Source of the DNA: Trebonia sp964581815
GTDB taxonomy: Bacteria; Actinomycetota; Actinomycetes; Streptosporangiales; Streptosporangiaceae
Reading direction: 5' to 3'
Assembly (NCBI GenBank): GCA_964581815.1
Contig: CAZORE010000024.1
Location: 9,738 to 73,737 of the forward strand
DNA: 64,000 bases
Shown here: piece after piece, positions 49,051 through 58,544 of the stretch
Layout of the letters: the number at the start of each line of letters is the position of its first letter
Numbering within the stretch: position 1 is the stretch's first letter
Program-made: the position numbers and the translations under genes
The notes under the pieces: model-generated
Told to the model about the DNA's origin: nothing
Database searches by the model: none
Seen by the model: only the letters and a program-made list of their open reading frames with translations

Positions 49051-50289
49051 TCATGATCCCGCTTCTCCGGGCAGGCCTTCCGTCACCGTGGTGAGCGGTT
49101 CGGGCACGAGCGGCAGGACGGTCTTGAAGTAGGACCGGGCCGCCGCCATGGTTCCGATGTCTCGGCCTGCCCGCTCGGACAGGTACCAGCGGTGCTCAAG
49201 AATCTCGTGGAAGATCTCCGGTGGCGCGAGCCTGCCGCGCAGCCCAGCCGGGATCTTCGCCACCACGGGATCGTAGATCTCCACGAGCCACCGGTGCGCC
49301 GCGACGGTCTCCGACACCGGCCTGCCGCTCTTCTGCTCCAGGTAGCCGCGGAAGCTGGCGATGTCGTTGAGCAGCCTGCGGGCCTGATGCTCTTCCGCGC
49401 TGATCCCTGTCTGCCTGAAGAGCTGTGCGCTGTGCTGTCCCGCCGCGGCAACCTTGGTCCGTATCCGCAGCTTGTTGCCGTCCGGCGTGCTGATCAGCTC
49501 AAGCTCGTCGGCGTCGAAGCCGAGGGCGTTGAGCCGGCGCAGCCGCTCGGCGATCCGGTAGCGCTGCTCCTGCGGGCGCAGCTTCTCCTCCCTGGTCAGC
49601 TCATCCCACAGCGCCTCGTACCGTCCGCTGAGCTCCTCGCCGAAGGAAAGCGGGTCGACCCCGGCCGGCAGCAGTCCGCCCGCCTCGAGGTCGAGCAGCT
49701 CACCGCCGGTCCGTTCCATGGCGAGTTCGATGTCCATCTGCCGCTGCCCGTCCGACAGGGCCGGGTGCTGCTCGCTGGTCTCCGTGTCGACCAGGTAGGC
49801 CGCGAGCGTGCCGGCGTCGTAGCGGAACAGCGTGTTCGACAGCGAGCAGTCACCCCAGAAGAACCCGGACAGGTGCAGCCGGACCAGGAGCTCCACCAGC
49901 GCGTCGAGCAGCCGGTCGGTCGGCTGCCCGATGCGCGGGCTGGAGAACAGCGCCCGGTACGTGGTCGAGTACTCGAGGAACCGGGTCACCAGGATCGCGT
50001 CCAGGTCCGGCCCGCGGTCGACGACGATGCCGACGACCTCGACCGCGGGCACGTTCACCTCGGCGAGCGCGCGGAGCAGCCGGTACTCGCGCCTGGCCAG
50101 CCGTTCGCTGATGGACTTCAGCGCGTAGAGCACGCCGTCGTCAGCGACGAAGCGGACCACGTGCCGCGACAGCCCCGCCTGGCGGATCTCGATGAGCCGC
50201 TCGTCCTGCCATTCCTCGAGCGGCTCATCGAACGGCAAGGTCAGCAGGCCCGCCGCCTCGGCGGCGGGCGGACTGAATACGAACCTCAC
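49051..50289 (-). CDS. DUF4032 protein with kinase-like N-terminal domain
   Basis: 412-residue protein. The N-terminal half is a protein-kinase-like fold: VLYALKSI (K), then LHLSGFFWGDCSLSNTLF (catalytic loop, D in WGD) and YLVDTETSE (metal-binding DTE in place of DFG). The C-terminal DUF4032 part contains HRWLVEIYDPVVAKIP and HEILEHRWYLSERAGRDI. This family is often found with sugar ABC transporter genes; here it is the last gene of the operon, 40 bp after the ATPase gene. Kinase activity is possible but unproven. Confidence 0.88.
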   Translation of the reverse strand: MRFVFSPPAAEAAGLLTLPFDEPLEEWQDERLIEIRQAGLSRHVVRFVADDGVLYALKSISERLARREYRLLRALAEVNVPAVEVVGIVVDRGPDLDAILVTRFLEYSTTYRALFSSPRIGQPTDRLLDALVELLVRLHLSGFFWGDCSLSNTLFRYDAGTLAAYLVDTETSEQHPALSDGQRQMDIELAMERTGGELLDLEAGGLLPAGVDPLSFGEELSGRYEALWDELTREEKLRPQEQRYRIAERLRRLNALGFDADELELISTPDGNKLRIRTKVAAAGQHSAQLFRQTGISAEEHQARRLLNDIASFRGYLEQKSGRPVSETVAAHRWLVEIYDPVVAKIPAGLRGRLAPPEIFHEILEHRWYLSERAGRDIGTMAAARSYFKTVLPLVPEPLTTVTEGLPGEAGS

Positions 50290-50329
50290 GAGACCACCGC
50301 CGCCTCCCGGCCGGCCTTTGCCCGGCTCG

Positions 50330-51487
50330 TCACTCGCGGATGGCCACCCCGGTGGCCTCGTCGAAGAACTTCATGTCTTCGATGCTTACCGCGAAGGTCA
50401 GCTTATCGCCGGGCTTGACCGGGGTCTTGGCGGCGACGCGGGCCACGCCTTCCCCGTGCTTGACCGCCGCCGCCTCGTCCTTGTCGACCGCTCCTTCGGC
50501 CAGGACCCGGTTGGCGTCGATGGTGAAGTGGACCACCTGCTCCGAGCCGAGCGCCTCGACCAGTTCCACCTCGCCGACCAGCTTCGGCCCGGTGCTGCCC
50601 GGGCTCTCGGCGGGCAGGTGCTCGGGCCGCAGTCCCACCACGAGCTTCTTGCCCTCGTAGCCGCGCAGCGCCGGGCGGGCGAGCAGGACCGATTCGGGCA
50701 GGTCGACCTCCTGCGAGCCGATCTTGACCGACCGCGCGCCCGCGCCGAGGTTCGCGTCGTACAGGTTCATGGACGGCGAGCCGATGAACGCGGCCACGAA
50801 GATGTTGTCCGGGTTGTCGTAGAGGTACTGCGGCGTGCCCACCTGCTGCAGCCTGCCGTCCCGCAGCACGGTGACCCGGTCGCCCATGGTCATGGCCTCG
50901 ACCTGATCGTGCGTGACGTAAATGGTGGAGACGCCGATGCGCCGCTGGATCCGCTGCACCTCGGCGCGCATCTGCACGCGCAGCTTGGCGTCCAGGTTGC
51001 TCAATGGCTCGTCCATCAGGAACACCGACGGCTCGCGCACGATGGCCCGGCCCATCGCCACCCGCTGGCGCTGGCCGCCGGACAGCTGGCCCGGCTTGCG
51101 GTCGAGCCAGTCGGTGAGGCCGAGGATCTCGGCCGCGTCCTTGACCTTGGCGTTGAGCTCGTCCTTGGGCAGATGGCGCAGCTTCAGCGCGAAGCCGATG
51201 TTCTGCGCGACGGTCATGTGCGGATACAGCGCGTAGTTCTGGAAGACCATGGCGATGTCGCGCTGCTTGGGCGTCTCGTCGTTGGCCTCCTTCCCGCCGA
51301 TGCGCAAGATGCCGCTCGTGATGTCCTCGAGCCCGGCGACCATCCGCAGCGCGGTGGTCTTCCCGCAGCCCGACGGGCCGACAAGCACCATGAACTCGCC
51401 GTCGGCGATGTCCAGGCTGAGGTCATGGACGGCGTGGAAGCCGTTCTCGTAGACCTTGTTGATCTTCTCCAGGCTTACCGGGGCCAT
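50330..51487 (-). CDS. ugpC: ABC transporter ATP-binding protein, UgpC/MsiK type
   Basis: 385-residue ATPase of the MalK/UgpC/MsiK class. Walker A GPSGCGKT (37-44), Q-loop Q83, signature LSGGQ (135-139), Walker B FLMDE (D159, E160), H-loop in VTHDQVEAM, then an OB-like regulatory domain (GLRPEHLP). One such ATPase often serves many sugar importers in actinomycetes, though here it lies directly in an importer operon. It follows the MalG-like permease by 64 bp. Confidence 0.95.
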   Translation of the reverse strand: MAPVSLEKINKVYENGFHAVHDLSLDIADGEFMVLVGPSGCGKTTALRMVAGLEDITSGILRIGGKEANDETPKQRDIAMVFQNYALYPHMTVAQNIGFALKLRHLPKDELNAKVKDAAEILGLTDWLDRKPGQLSGGQRQRVAMGRAIVREPSVFLMDEPLSNLDAKLRVQMRAEVQRIQRRIGVSTIYVTHDQVEAMTMGDRVTVLRDGRLQQVGTPQYLYDNPDNIFVAAFIGSPSMNLYDANLGAGARSVKIGSQEVDLPESVLLARPALRGYEGKKLVVGLRPEHLPAESPGSTGPKLVGEVELVEALGSEQVVHFTIDANRVLAEGAVDKDEAAAVKHGEGVARVAAKTPVKPGDKLTFAVSIEDMKFFDEATGVAIRE

Positions 51488-51551
51488 GATGACTCCTCTT
51501 CAGGCTCAGGGCGCGGGGTGGGGGGCGAAAGTTCGGGACCGCAGGAACCGC

Positions 51552-52397
51552 TCATCCCTTCACCGCGCCCGAGGTCAGGCCGGAGATCACGAACTTGCGG
51601 AAGATGAACACCAGGATGCCGATGGGCACCACCGCCACCACGCTGGCGGCGAAGATGGTCCCGTACGGGACCTGGAAGTTCCCGCCGAACTCGGCGATGC
51701 CCACCGGGATGGTCCGGAAGTTGTTCGAGCTGTTGAACGTCAGCGCCATCAGGAACTCGGTCCAGCAGGCGGTGAAGCAGAAGATGCCCGCGGTGAACAG
51801 GCCGGGCAGCGCCTGCGGCAACACGATCGACCAGATGGTGCGCAGCGGGCTGGCACCGTCGATCCGGCCGGTCTCCTCCATCTCCTTGGGTATCCCGAGG
51901 AAGTAGTTCCGCAGGATCCAGATGGCGAACGGCAGGTTGAACGCCGTGTACGGCAGGATGAGGGCCTGGTAGCTGTTCAGCCAGCCCAGGTTGCGCATCA
52001 GCAGGTACAGCGGCGCGAGCACGGCGACGGCCGGGAAGACCGAGATCATCAGCAGGATCACCATCGTGGTGAACTTGCCCCGCATCGGCAGCCGGCCGAG
52101 TGCGTAGCCGGCCAGGGTGCCGAGGGCGAGCACCAGCGCGGTGGCGCAGATGGTGACGATCACCGAGTTCCTGAAGTAGATGCCGAAGTCGTACCCGACG
52201 AACGCGTTGCTGTAGTTGCCGCCGCTGAACGGGGTCGGGCCGAGCGAGGGCGGGCTACTACCGATCGAGTTCGGGTTCTTGAAGCTGGTCGCGATCAGCC
52301 AGTAAAGCGGCACGATGATGAACAGCGCGGTGACCAGCGTGGAGATGGAGACGCCGTTGACGTACCGGTGCCAGCCGGTGCGCTTGCGATTACGCAT
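51552..52397 (-). CDS. Carbohydrate ABC transporter permease, MalG type
   Basis: 281-residue permease, six helices. The EAA loop reads EETGRIDGASPLRTIWSIVLPQALPG, contacting the ATPase. The ATG at 52397 (MRNRKRTGWHRYV) lies two bases after the stop of the upstream permease gene, so they are translationally coupled; the longer upstream in-frame start would overlap it. Partner of the MalF-type permease. Confidence 0.93.
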   Translation of the reverse strand: MRNRKRTGWHRYVNGVSISTLVTALFIIVPLYWLIATSFKNPNSIGSSPPSLGPTPFSGGNYSNAFVGYDFGIYFRNSVIVTICATALVLALGTLAGYALGRLPMRGKFTTMVILLMISVFPAVAVLAPLYLLMRNLGWLNSYQALILPYTAFNLPFAIWILRNYFLGIPKEMEETGRIDGASPLRTIWSIVLPQALPGLFTAGIFCFTACWTEFLMALTFNSSNNFRTIPVGIAEFGGNFQVPYGTIFAASVVAVVPIGILVFIFRKFVISGLTSGAVKG

Positions 52398-52398
52398 G

Positions 52399-53352
52399 TC
52401 AGCTGCCTTCCTGTCCGACCTGAGCACGGAAAACCCGGAGCGTGGCCAGGCAGCCGAGCAGCACGAGCAGCGCGGTGCTTGTCGCCACGGCGGCGCCGGG
52501 CCCGAACGACAGGTTCTTGAACAGCGCGTTGTAGGCCAGGATGGCCAGCGACTGGGTCGCGGTGCCCGGGCCGCCGCCCGTCATCACGTAGGGCAGGTCG
52601 AACAGGCCGAAGGCCTGCAGCACCCGGAACATGACCGCGAGCGCGATCGTCGGGCGCAGTAGCGGCAGGGTGACGTGCCAGAACGTGTACCAGCCGGACG
52701 CGCCGTCCATCTCGGCCGCCTCGTAGACGTCGCTCGGCAGCATGACCAGGCCGGCCAGCACGATGATGGCCACGAACGGCGTGGTCTTCCAGATGTCGGC
52801 GATCATCAGGCCGATGATGGCGGGGGTCGGGGTGCCGAGGATGACCGGGCTGCCGAGGCCGAGGCCGTTCAGTATGTAGTCGGCGACGCCGTAGGTGCCG
52901 TTGTAGATGTAGGCCCAGAGCTCGGCGTTGATGACGGTGATCATCGACCAGGGAATGAGCAGCAGCGCCATCATCCAGCCGCGGCCCGCCGCCAGGCGCT
53001 CGAGCACCAGCGCGATGCAGGTCCCGATGATCAGCTCGACCACCACGGTGATCAGCGTGTAGTAGAGCGTGAAGTACAGCGCGTCGCGCCACAGCGAGGC
53101 GTGGATCAGCAGGTTGTAGTTGCTGAAGGTGAAGCCGTCGAGGCTGAAGCCGTTTCCGGTCACCGTCACGTTGTTGAAGCTCATGACGACCGAGTACACG
53201 ATCGGGAAGATCGTGACCGCGGCGATGACGAGCAGCGCGGGCGCGGTGAAGGCCCAGCCCATCCGGGCCAGCCGCTGCCGGTTCACATCGGGGCGGCCGA
53301 CCAGTTTAGGCTCGGCCACCATCTGTTCAGGAGTACTTGAGAGGGCGGTCAT
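52399..53352 (-). CDS. Carbohydrate ABC transporter permease, MalF type
   Basis: 317-residue permease with six helices. EAA motif EAAEMDGASGWYTFWHVTLPLLRP. The N-terminus MTALSSTPEQMVAEPKLVGR precedes the first helix (AFTAPALLVIAAVTIFPIVYSV). ATG 53352 with GAGGAAG upstream; a frame running further upstream is not coding. Forms the transport channel with the MalG-type subunit. Confidence 0.93.
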   Translation of the reverse strand: MTALSSTPEQMVAEPKLVGRPDVNRQRLARMGWAFTAPALLVIAAVTIFPIVYSVVMSFNNVTVTGNGFSLDGFTFSNYNLLIHASLWRDALYFTLYYTLITVVVELIIGTCIALVLERLAAGRGWMMALLLIPWSMITVINAELWAYIYNGTYGVADYILNGLGLGSPVILGTPTPAIIGLMIADIWKTTPFVAIIVLAGLVMLPSDVYEAAEMDGASGWYTFWHVTLPLLRPTIALAVMFRVLQAFGLFDLPYVMTGGGPGTATQSLAILAYNALFKNLSFGPGAAVATSTALLVLLGCLATLRVFRAQVGQEGS

Positions 53353-53446
53353 GGGGTCACTTCCTCGTGGCCGGGGCAAGGAGCAGGGGGGCGTCCGGGG
53401 CCGGGAAGCGGGCTGCTTCCCGGCCCCGGACGCAACGGCTAACGGG

Positions 53447-54829
53447 CTACAAGCCGCCGCTTGACGTGCTACTGAGCGCGGTGCTCGCGGCCGATTGCAT
53501 GGCCGCGGCCGCCGCGGAGGGCGAGGTCGACCCGGCCAGGGCACCGTTCACGTTCTGGTAGATCGCGGTGGACAGCGCCGGGTACTGTGCCGTGCCCGCG
53601 GGCCGCGGGGTCAGCCTGGTCGTCGGCACGACGGCGAACACCGGGTTCGACGCCTTGACCGCGGCCGAGTTCCGCACCGAGGTCACGGTGGAGATGAACC
53701 CGTACCGCTCCGAGAGGATGTCCTGGGCGGCGGGGCTGGACAGCCACTGGATGAACGTCAGGTCCACCCCGACGTTCTTGCTGTGCGGGTTGATGTACAT
53801 GTTCCAGCCGCCGATGTTGGAGTAACCGGGCTGCGACTCGCCGGCGAAGGTCGGCAGCGGAGCCACGCCGACCTGGCTGGCCGTGAGCTTGCCGCCGCTG
53901 GACGCGGTGGTGGCGGCGCTGTAGGCGTAGTCCCAGTTGCGCAGGAACGCGGCGTTACCACCGCCGAAGGTGTTCATGGCCTGCGCCTCCTGGAACGTCG
54001 TTACCGCGGCCGGGCTGGCGCCCGAGGTAATGAGGCTGCGCATGAACGTGATGGCCTTGATGGACGCGGCCGAGTTCAACGTGGCCGAGGTGTAGGCGCT
54101 GTTGGTCGGGCTACCGCCCGCGTCGGTCAGGTACTCCATGTAGTTGCAGGTGAGGCCCTCGTAGGAGTCGCCTTGCCAGACGAACCCGTACTTGACCTTG
54201 CCGCTGTGGACCAGCGTCACGGCGTCGGACTCAAGCTGCTCCCAGGTCGTCGGCACGGACAGGCCCGCCGCGGCGAGCAGGTCCTTGCGGTAGTACAGGA
54301 AGCCCTGGTCCTCGAACAGCGGCGAGCCGTAGACCTGGCCCTTGTAAGTGGCGCCCTGTACCAGGCCGGGCGCGAACCTGCTCCAGTAGCTCGCGGGCAG
54401 GACGGTCGACAGCGGCAGGGCGAGCTGGTGCGCGCCGAACTGGGCCGGCCAGATCACGTCGCCCATGAACACGTCAGGCGTCGACGAGCCGCCGGAGATC
54501 TCGGTGGCGAGCGTGGCCCGGTTGGTGTCGGTGTCGGTTGGCGCGGAAACCAGCGTGACCTTGATGTTCGGGTACTGCTTCTCGAACGCGTTGATCAGCA
54601 CCGTGCGGGCGTCGTTCGCGCCCGTGCCGGTCAGCGGGCTGGCCGACCAGACGATGCTGCCCGAGGTGGCCGTAGCGGCGGTGGCCGGCGCGGACGCACT
54701 GCCGCCGCCGCTGCTGCTGCCGCTGCTACTGCACGCGGACACGGCAAGCACCGCTGCGCCCGCGACAGCCGCGAGCGCGAGTCCCCCTCTCCGCTGGAGT
54801 CCCTTACCTGGCGCACTTCTTCGTGACAT
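53447..54829 (-). CDS. Sugar-binding lipoprotein of ABC transporter
   Basis: 460-residue extracellular solute-binding protein, family 1 type. Lipobox LAVSAC with lipidated C33, a Gly/Ser linker, then the two-lobe binding fold (VLINAFEKQYPNIKVTLVS, DVFMGDVIWPAQFG, SPLFEDQGFLYYRKDLL). The WEQL and ERYGF segments are usual in trehalose/maltose-type binding proteins. GGAGGAGC precedes ATG 54829. First gene of the five-gene leftward operon and divergent from LacI. The sugar is not determined. Confidence 0.92.
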   Translation of the reverse strand: MSRRSAPGKGLQRRGGLALAAVAGAAVLAVSACSSSGSSSGGGSASAPATAATATSGSIVWSASPLTGTGANDARTVLINAFEKQYPNIKVTLVSAPTDTDTNRATLATEISGGSSTPDVFMGDVIWPAQFGAHQLALPLSTVLPASYWSRFAPGLVQGATYKGQVYGSPLFEDQGFLYYRKDLLAAAGLSVPTTWEQLESDAVTLVHSGKVKYGFVWQGDSYEGLTCNYMEYLTDAGGSPTNSAYTSATLNSAASIKAITFMRSLITSGASPAAVTTFQEAQAMNTFGGGNAAFLRNWDYAYSAATTASSGGKLTASQVGVAPLPTFAGESQPGYSNIGGWNMYINPHSKNVGVDLTFIQWLSSPAAQDILSERYGFISTVTSVRNSAAVKASNPVFAVVPTTRLTPRPAGTAQYPALSTAIYQNVNGALAGSTSPSAAAAAMQSAASTALSSTSSGGL

Positions 54830-55279
54830 TTCTGCTCCTCCTGGAGTTGCTCGCCCCCGTGGGCGCTCGATGATGCCGCTGACCCCCCGGTTGGAGGCGG
54901 TGCCGCCGGCCTGCGGCGGGCAAGCGTTCGAACCCGGCTCAGGGGCAGGTGAAACACCAGCCCGGCGGCGGCCTATCGTGCCTGTGGAATTGAATTGAAT
55001 AACGGCAGCCTGACCTGCGGACGCCGCACGCCAAGGGGCCGTGGCGCCCACCGGGACCGCCTATTGATATGCCGTCGCAAAAGCGCGATGGTGGAAGGCG
55101 AACCGCTTGCAGGGTCGGGTGTAAGCGTCGCCGATATTGGCCCACGACCACCTCCCCCGGGGCTTGGTAACGTTACCTAATTGGGGTGACCGTACGACTA
55201 CACTGTCGATAGGTCAAGCGGTCGCGGTCAAATTGATATTGATATGCCGCCTAAACGCGCGGGACACTTACGATCTGCG
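54830..55279. other. 450-bp divergent promoter region, sugar operon and LacI gene
   Basis: No gene. Contains the LacI-type operator at 55166-55177 and two copies of TTGATATGCCG (near 55063 and 55234). It carries promoters for both directions, but no single clear -10/-35 pair stands out. Confidence 0.5.
55166..55177. promoter_or_regulatory. LacI-type operator
   Basis: Perfect 12-bp palindrome GGTAACGTTACC with the central CG step favoured by LacI-family hinge helices. It lies between the sugar ABC operon and the LacI gene and probably controls both. Confidence 0.75.
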
Positions 55280-56398
55280 ATGAGGTGCCTTCGCTTGGAT
55301 AACGATCCCAATCTCGGCCCACAATGTGGCACTCACCCGACAATGCGAGATGTCGCGGCGCTCGCCGGCGTTGGCGTCATGACGGTGTCCCGGGTGGTCA
55401 ACGGCAGGGGCGGCGTGGGGCCGGAGCGGGCGGCACGGGTGTGGCACGCCATCGAGCAGCTGGACTACCGGCACAACGTCACGGCGCGCAACCTGCGGCT
55501 GACTGGGCAGCTCACGGCCACCATCGGCGTCTTGCTCGAGGACGTGGCGAACCCGCCCTCGGCTGAGCTGCTTCGCGCCATCGAGAAGGTGGTGAGCGAG
55601 CGCAACTGCCTGCTACTTTGCGCCAGTTCTGACGGCAGCGCGGAGCGGGAGAGGGCCCTGCTCGCCGCGTTCTGCACGCGGCGGGTCGACGGGCTGATCA
55701 TCGACCCGTGCGCGCTCGACCACCGCTACCTGCTGCCGGAGGTGCGCCGCGGCATCCAGGTGGTGTTCACCGGCCGTCCGGCCCCCACGGTGGCGGCCGA
55801 CACGGTGCTCAGCGATAACGTCGGCGGCGCCCGCAGCGCGGTGGCCCATCTGATGGCTCACGGGCACACGAGGATCGGGTTCCTCGGAGACCTGAGCCAC
55901 GCTTCCACGGCCGCGGAACGCTACCGCGGCTACCAGGCCGCGCTCAGGGACGGCGGCATCCAGGAAGACGGGTCTCTCATCAGGCGCGATGTCCGTACGG
56001 CGCAGTCCGCCCAGCGGGCCGTCGGCGAGCTGCTCGGGTCCTCGCGCGCTCCTACGGCCATGTTCACGGCGCAGTACCTGCTGACGCTCGGGACGCGGGC
56101 CGCGCTCGCCGCCATGGGCCGGGAGTGGGAGGTGGCGCACGTCGGCTTCGACGACATCTCGTTCGCCAGCATCGTCAAGCCCGGCATCAGCGTCGTCACG
56201 CAAGACCCGGTCGCCATGGGTACCATCGCCGCGCAGCTGCTGCTGCAGCGCATTCGCGACCCCGGGGGGACCCCGCAGACGATCAAGATCCCGGTCAGCC
56301 TGATCGCCCGCGGCTCCGGCGAGCTGCCGCCTCCCGGCGCGGGCAAGGCGCGTGCCCGGCGCCCCGCCCCGGCGGCCCGGCCGTCCATGGCCCGGTAG
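55280..56398 (+). CDS. LacI-family transcriptional regulator
   Basis: About 372 residues. DNA-binding head: TMRDVAALAGVGVMTVSRVVNGRGGVGPERAARVWHAIEQLDYRHN with hinge ARNLRLTGQ, then a periplasmic-binding-fold sugar domain (ATIGVLLEDVANPP, HGHTRIGFLGD, VAHVGFDDI). A proline/arginine-rich tail follows. Starts at 55244, 55280 and 55343 (MRDVAALA) are all in frame and none has a good ribosome site; the family usually begins a few residues before the head. It probably represses the divergent sugar operon until its sugar binds. Confidence 0.88.
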   Translation: MRCLRLDNDPNLGPQCGTHPTMRDVAALAGVGVMTVSRVVNGRGGVGPERAARVWHAIEQLDYRHNVTARNLRLTGQLTATIGVLLEDVANPPSAELLRAIEKVVSERNCLLLCASSDGSAERERALLAAFCTRRVDGLIIDPCALDHRYLLPEVRRGIQVVFTGRPAPTVAADTVLSDNVGGARSAVAHLMAHGHTRIGFLGDLSHASTAAERYRGYQAALRDGGIQEDGSLIRRDVRTAQSAQRAVGELLGSSRAPTAMFTAQYLLTLGTRAALAAMGREWEVAHVGFDDISFASIVKPGISVVTQDPVAMGTIAAQLLLQRIRDPGGTPQTIKIPVSLIARGSGELPPPGAGKARARRPAPAARPSMAR

Positions 56399-57025
56399 CC
56401 GCCCGCTTGCCGCCGCGCCCCGGCAAGACGGCGCCGGACCGTAAAGAATTCGCGGGCGCGCCCCGTTGCATAAGCGCGAGCTTCGGCATGCCCTGAATCG
56501 GTTAATGGCTCGCCGTGCGCCTGGACAGGGGCCTGCTGACGGGCCCCATGAATGGCGGCGGCGCAATTGCATGAGGCCGCACGCGAGTCTTCCGCAACCT
56601 CGGTATCGTTTTTAGGTATATGTACCTAAATTTGGATGGCGCAAAACGGTATATTATGGACATATTCGTTCCAAGGGGATGCCGCGCGTACCGGAAACGG
56701 CCGCAACTTCCATGCAAATTCATGAAAGTGAGCGCAAGGCTAATGCGCGCCGGGCTTACTTCGCCCCTGCGAATAATGCGCGGTAGGATGCGCCGTTGCC
56801 GTACGCGGCCGCACACGGTCGCCCGTGATTATGGAATGCGGGTTTACCAACCGCGGTGCCTTCGATCAAGCGGTCGTAGCCGGCGCGTGAGCTTGAGGCG
56901 GCCGGCCCGCGGCGCCGTCGCCCCGGAGCCGCGGGCCAGGGCCAAGTCCGGCCCGGTGGCGCTGCTCATCATCTTGTCTTTGACCTTCGGACCGCGGGCG
57001 GCTTGCGGTGTGCGAGGGTGATGCC
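56399..57025. other. 627-bp AT-variable gene-free region before fumC
   Basis: A patch at 56590-56730 is clearly AT-richer than the rest of the window and holds a palindrome (56611-56630). A rightward frame 56620-57021 (133 codons) has no ribosome site or domain and is rejected. The end contains the GAGGGTG ribosome site of fumC. No RNA gene was recognised. Confidence 0.45.
56611..56630. promoter_or_regulatory. AT-rich palindrome, possible operator
   Basis: Perfect 8-bp arms TTTAGGTA / TACCTAAA separated by TATG, in an AT-rich island 395 bp upstream of fumC. It looks like a dimeric repressor site, but which gene it would control is unclear. Confidence 0.5.
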
Positions 57026-58480
57026 ATGAGCGAAGTGCCGCAGGTGCGGGACATACCGGTGGGGATCGGGGAGACCGGGCACCGCCGGGAGTCGGATTCG
57101 ATGGGGGTCATCCACGTCCCGGCCGACCGGTACTGGGGGGCGCAGACGCAACGCTCGCTGCTGCACTTCGGCGACATCGGTGACGACCCGCTGCCGCTTG
57201 CCGTGTGCCACGCGCTCGGCCACGTCAAGAAGGCGGCGGCGCTCGCCAACGGCGCGGCGGGCCGGCTCGAGGAGTGGCGGGCCGCGCTCATCGCGCAGGT
57301 CTGCGATGAGGTGATCGACGGTGAGCTTGACGGCCACTTCCCGCTGCGGGTCTGGCAGACCGGGTCGGGAACGCAGTCGAACATGAACGTCAACGAGGTG
57401 ATCGCCAACCGGGCCAGCCAGCTCACGGGCCGGGCCATCGGGTCCAAGTCGCCGGTGCACCCGAACGATCACGTGAACATGGGGCAGTCGTCCAACGACA
57501 CCTTCCCCACCGCGACGCACATCGCGGCCGTGCAGGCCGTCATGGGGTCGGTGATCCCCGCCGTCGCGGCGCTGCGCGACGCGCTCGGCGAGAAGGCCGT
57601 GGCGTGGCGGGACGTAGTGAAGATCGGGCGGACCCACCTGGAGGACGCGGTGCCGCTCACCGTCGGGCAGGAGTGGTCGGGCTACGCCAGGCAGCTGACG
57701 CAGGCGCTCGCCGGCCTTGAGCACGCCTGCGCGGGCCTGTACGAGCTGGCCGCCGGCGGCACCGCGGTGGGCACCGGGCTCAACGCGCCGCCCGGGTTCG
57801 CCGCCGAGGTGGCGATGAGGATCGCGGCGTCGACCGGGTACCCCTTCGTGACCGCGCCGAACAAGTTCGCCGCGCTCGGGGGCGCCGACGCGGTGGCGGC
57901 GGCCTCGGCGGGGCTGCGCGGGCTCGCGATCCCGCTTGCGAAGATCGCCAACGACATCCGCTGGCTCGCCTCAGGCCCGCGGGCCGGGCTTGGCGAGCTG
58001 GTGCTCCCGGCCAACGAGCCCGGGTCGTCGATCATGCCTGGCAAGGTGAACCCGACCCAGTGCGAGGCCATGCTGATGGTGTGCGCGCAGGTGCTCGGCA
58101 ACGACGCCACCATCGCGTTCGCCGCGTCGCAGGGGAACCTGGAGCTGAACACCATGCGGCCGGTGATCATCGCGAACTTCCTGCGCTCGGCGTCGCTGCT
58201 CGCCGGGGCGAGCCGGGCGTTCCGCCTGTTCTGCGTCGAGGGCGCGACGCTGAACGAGGCCCGCATCGCCGAGCACGTCTCCCGCTCGCTGATGCTCGTC
58301 ACCGCGCTCTCCCCCGTCATCGGGTACGACAAGGCCGCCGAGATCGCGCACAAGGCCGACCACGACGGCTCCACGCTGCGCGAGGCGGCACTGGCGCTCG
58401 GCTACATCTCGGCCCAGGACTTCGACCGGGTGACCGACCCGGCGTCCATGGTTGGCGACGACGGGATCGGGGAGCTATGA
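57026..58480 (+). CDS. fumC: Class II fumarate hydratase
   Basis: 484-residue iron-free fumarase of the citrate cycle. The fumarase/aspartase signature GSSIMPGKVNP lies at 333-343 (S335, K340). Active-site segments TGSGTQSNMN, HPNDHVNMGQSSND and GRTHLEDAVPLT are all intact. ATG 57026 has GAGGGTG. Aspartate ammonia-lyase is similar, but the sequence pattern favours fumarase. A flavin disulfide reductase gene follows 64 bp later. Confidence 0.94.
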   Translation: MSEVPQVRDIPVGIGETGHRRESDSMGVIHVPADRYWGAQTQRSLLHFGDIGDDPLPLAVCHALGHVKKAAALANGAAGRLEEWRAALIAQVCDEVIDGELDGHFPLRVWQTGSGTQSNMNVNEVIANRASQLTGRAIGSKSPVHPNDHVNMGQSSNDTFPTATHIAAVQAVMGSVIPAVAALRDALGEKAVAWRDVVKIGRTHLEDAVPLTVGQEWSGYARQLTQALAGLEHACAGLYELAAGGTAVGTGLNAPPGFAAEVAMRIAASTGYPFVTAPNKFAALGGADAVAAASAGLRGLAIPLAKIANDIRWLASGPRAGLGELVLPANEPGSSIMPGKVNPTQCEAMLMVCAQVLGNDATIAFAASQGNLELNTMRPVIIANFLRSASLLAGASRAFRLFCVEGATLNEARIAEHVSRSLMLVTALSPVIGYDKAAEIAHKADHDGSTLREAALALGYISAQDFDRVTDPASMVGDDGIGEL

Positions 58481-58544
58481 CGGGAATCGCGATGGCCGCG
58501 CGGCGGGGTCAGTGACGGCGGCGGGACCGGTCAAGGAGAGGCAC

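Noticed and set aside
56620..57021. Rightward frame of 133 codons before fumC
   Set aside because: Arg-rich, without ribosome site or recognisable domain, and it begins inside a palindrome. Treated as chance.
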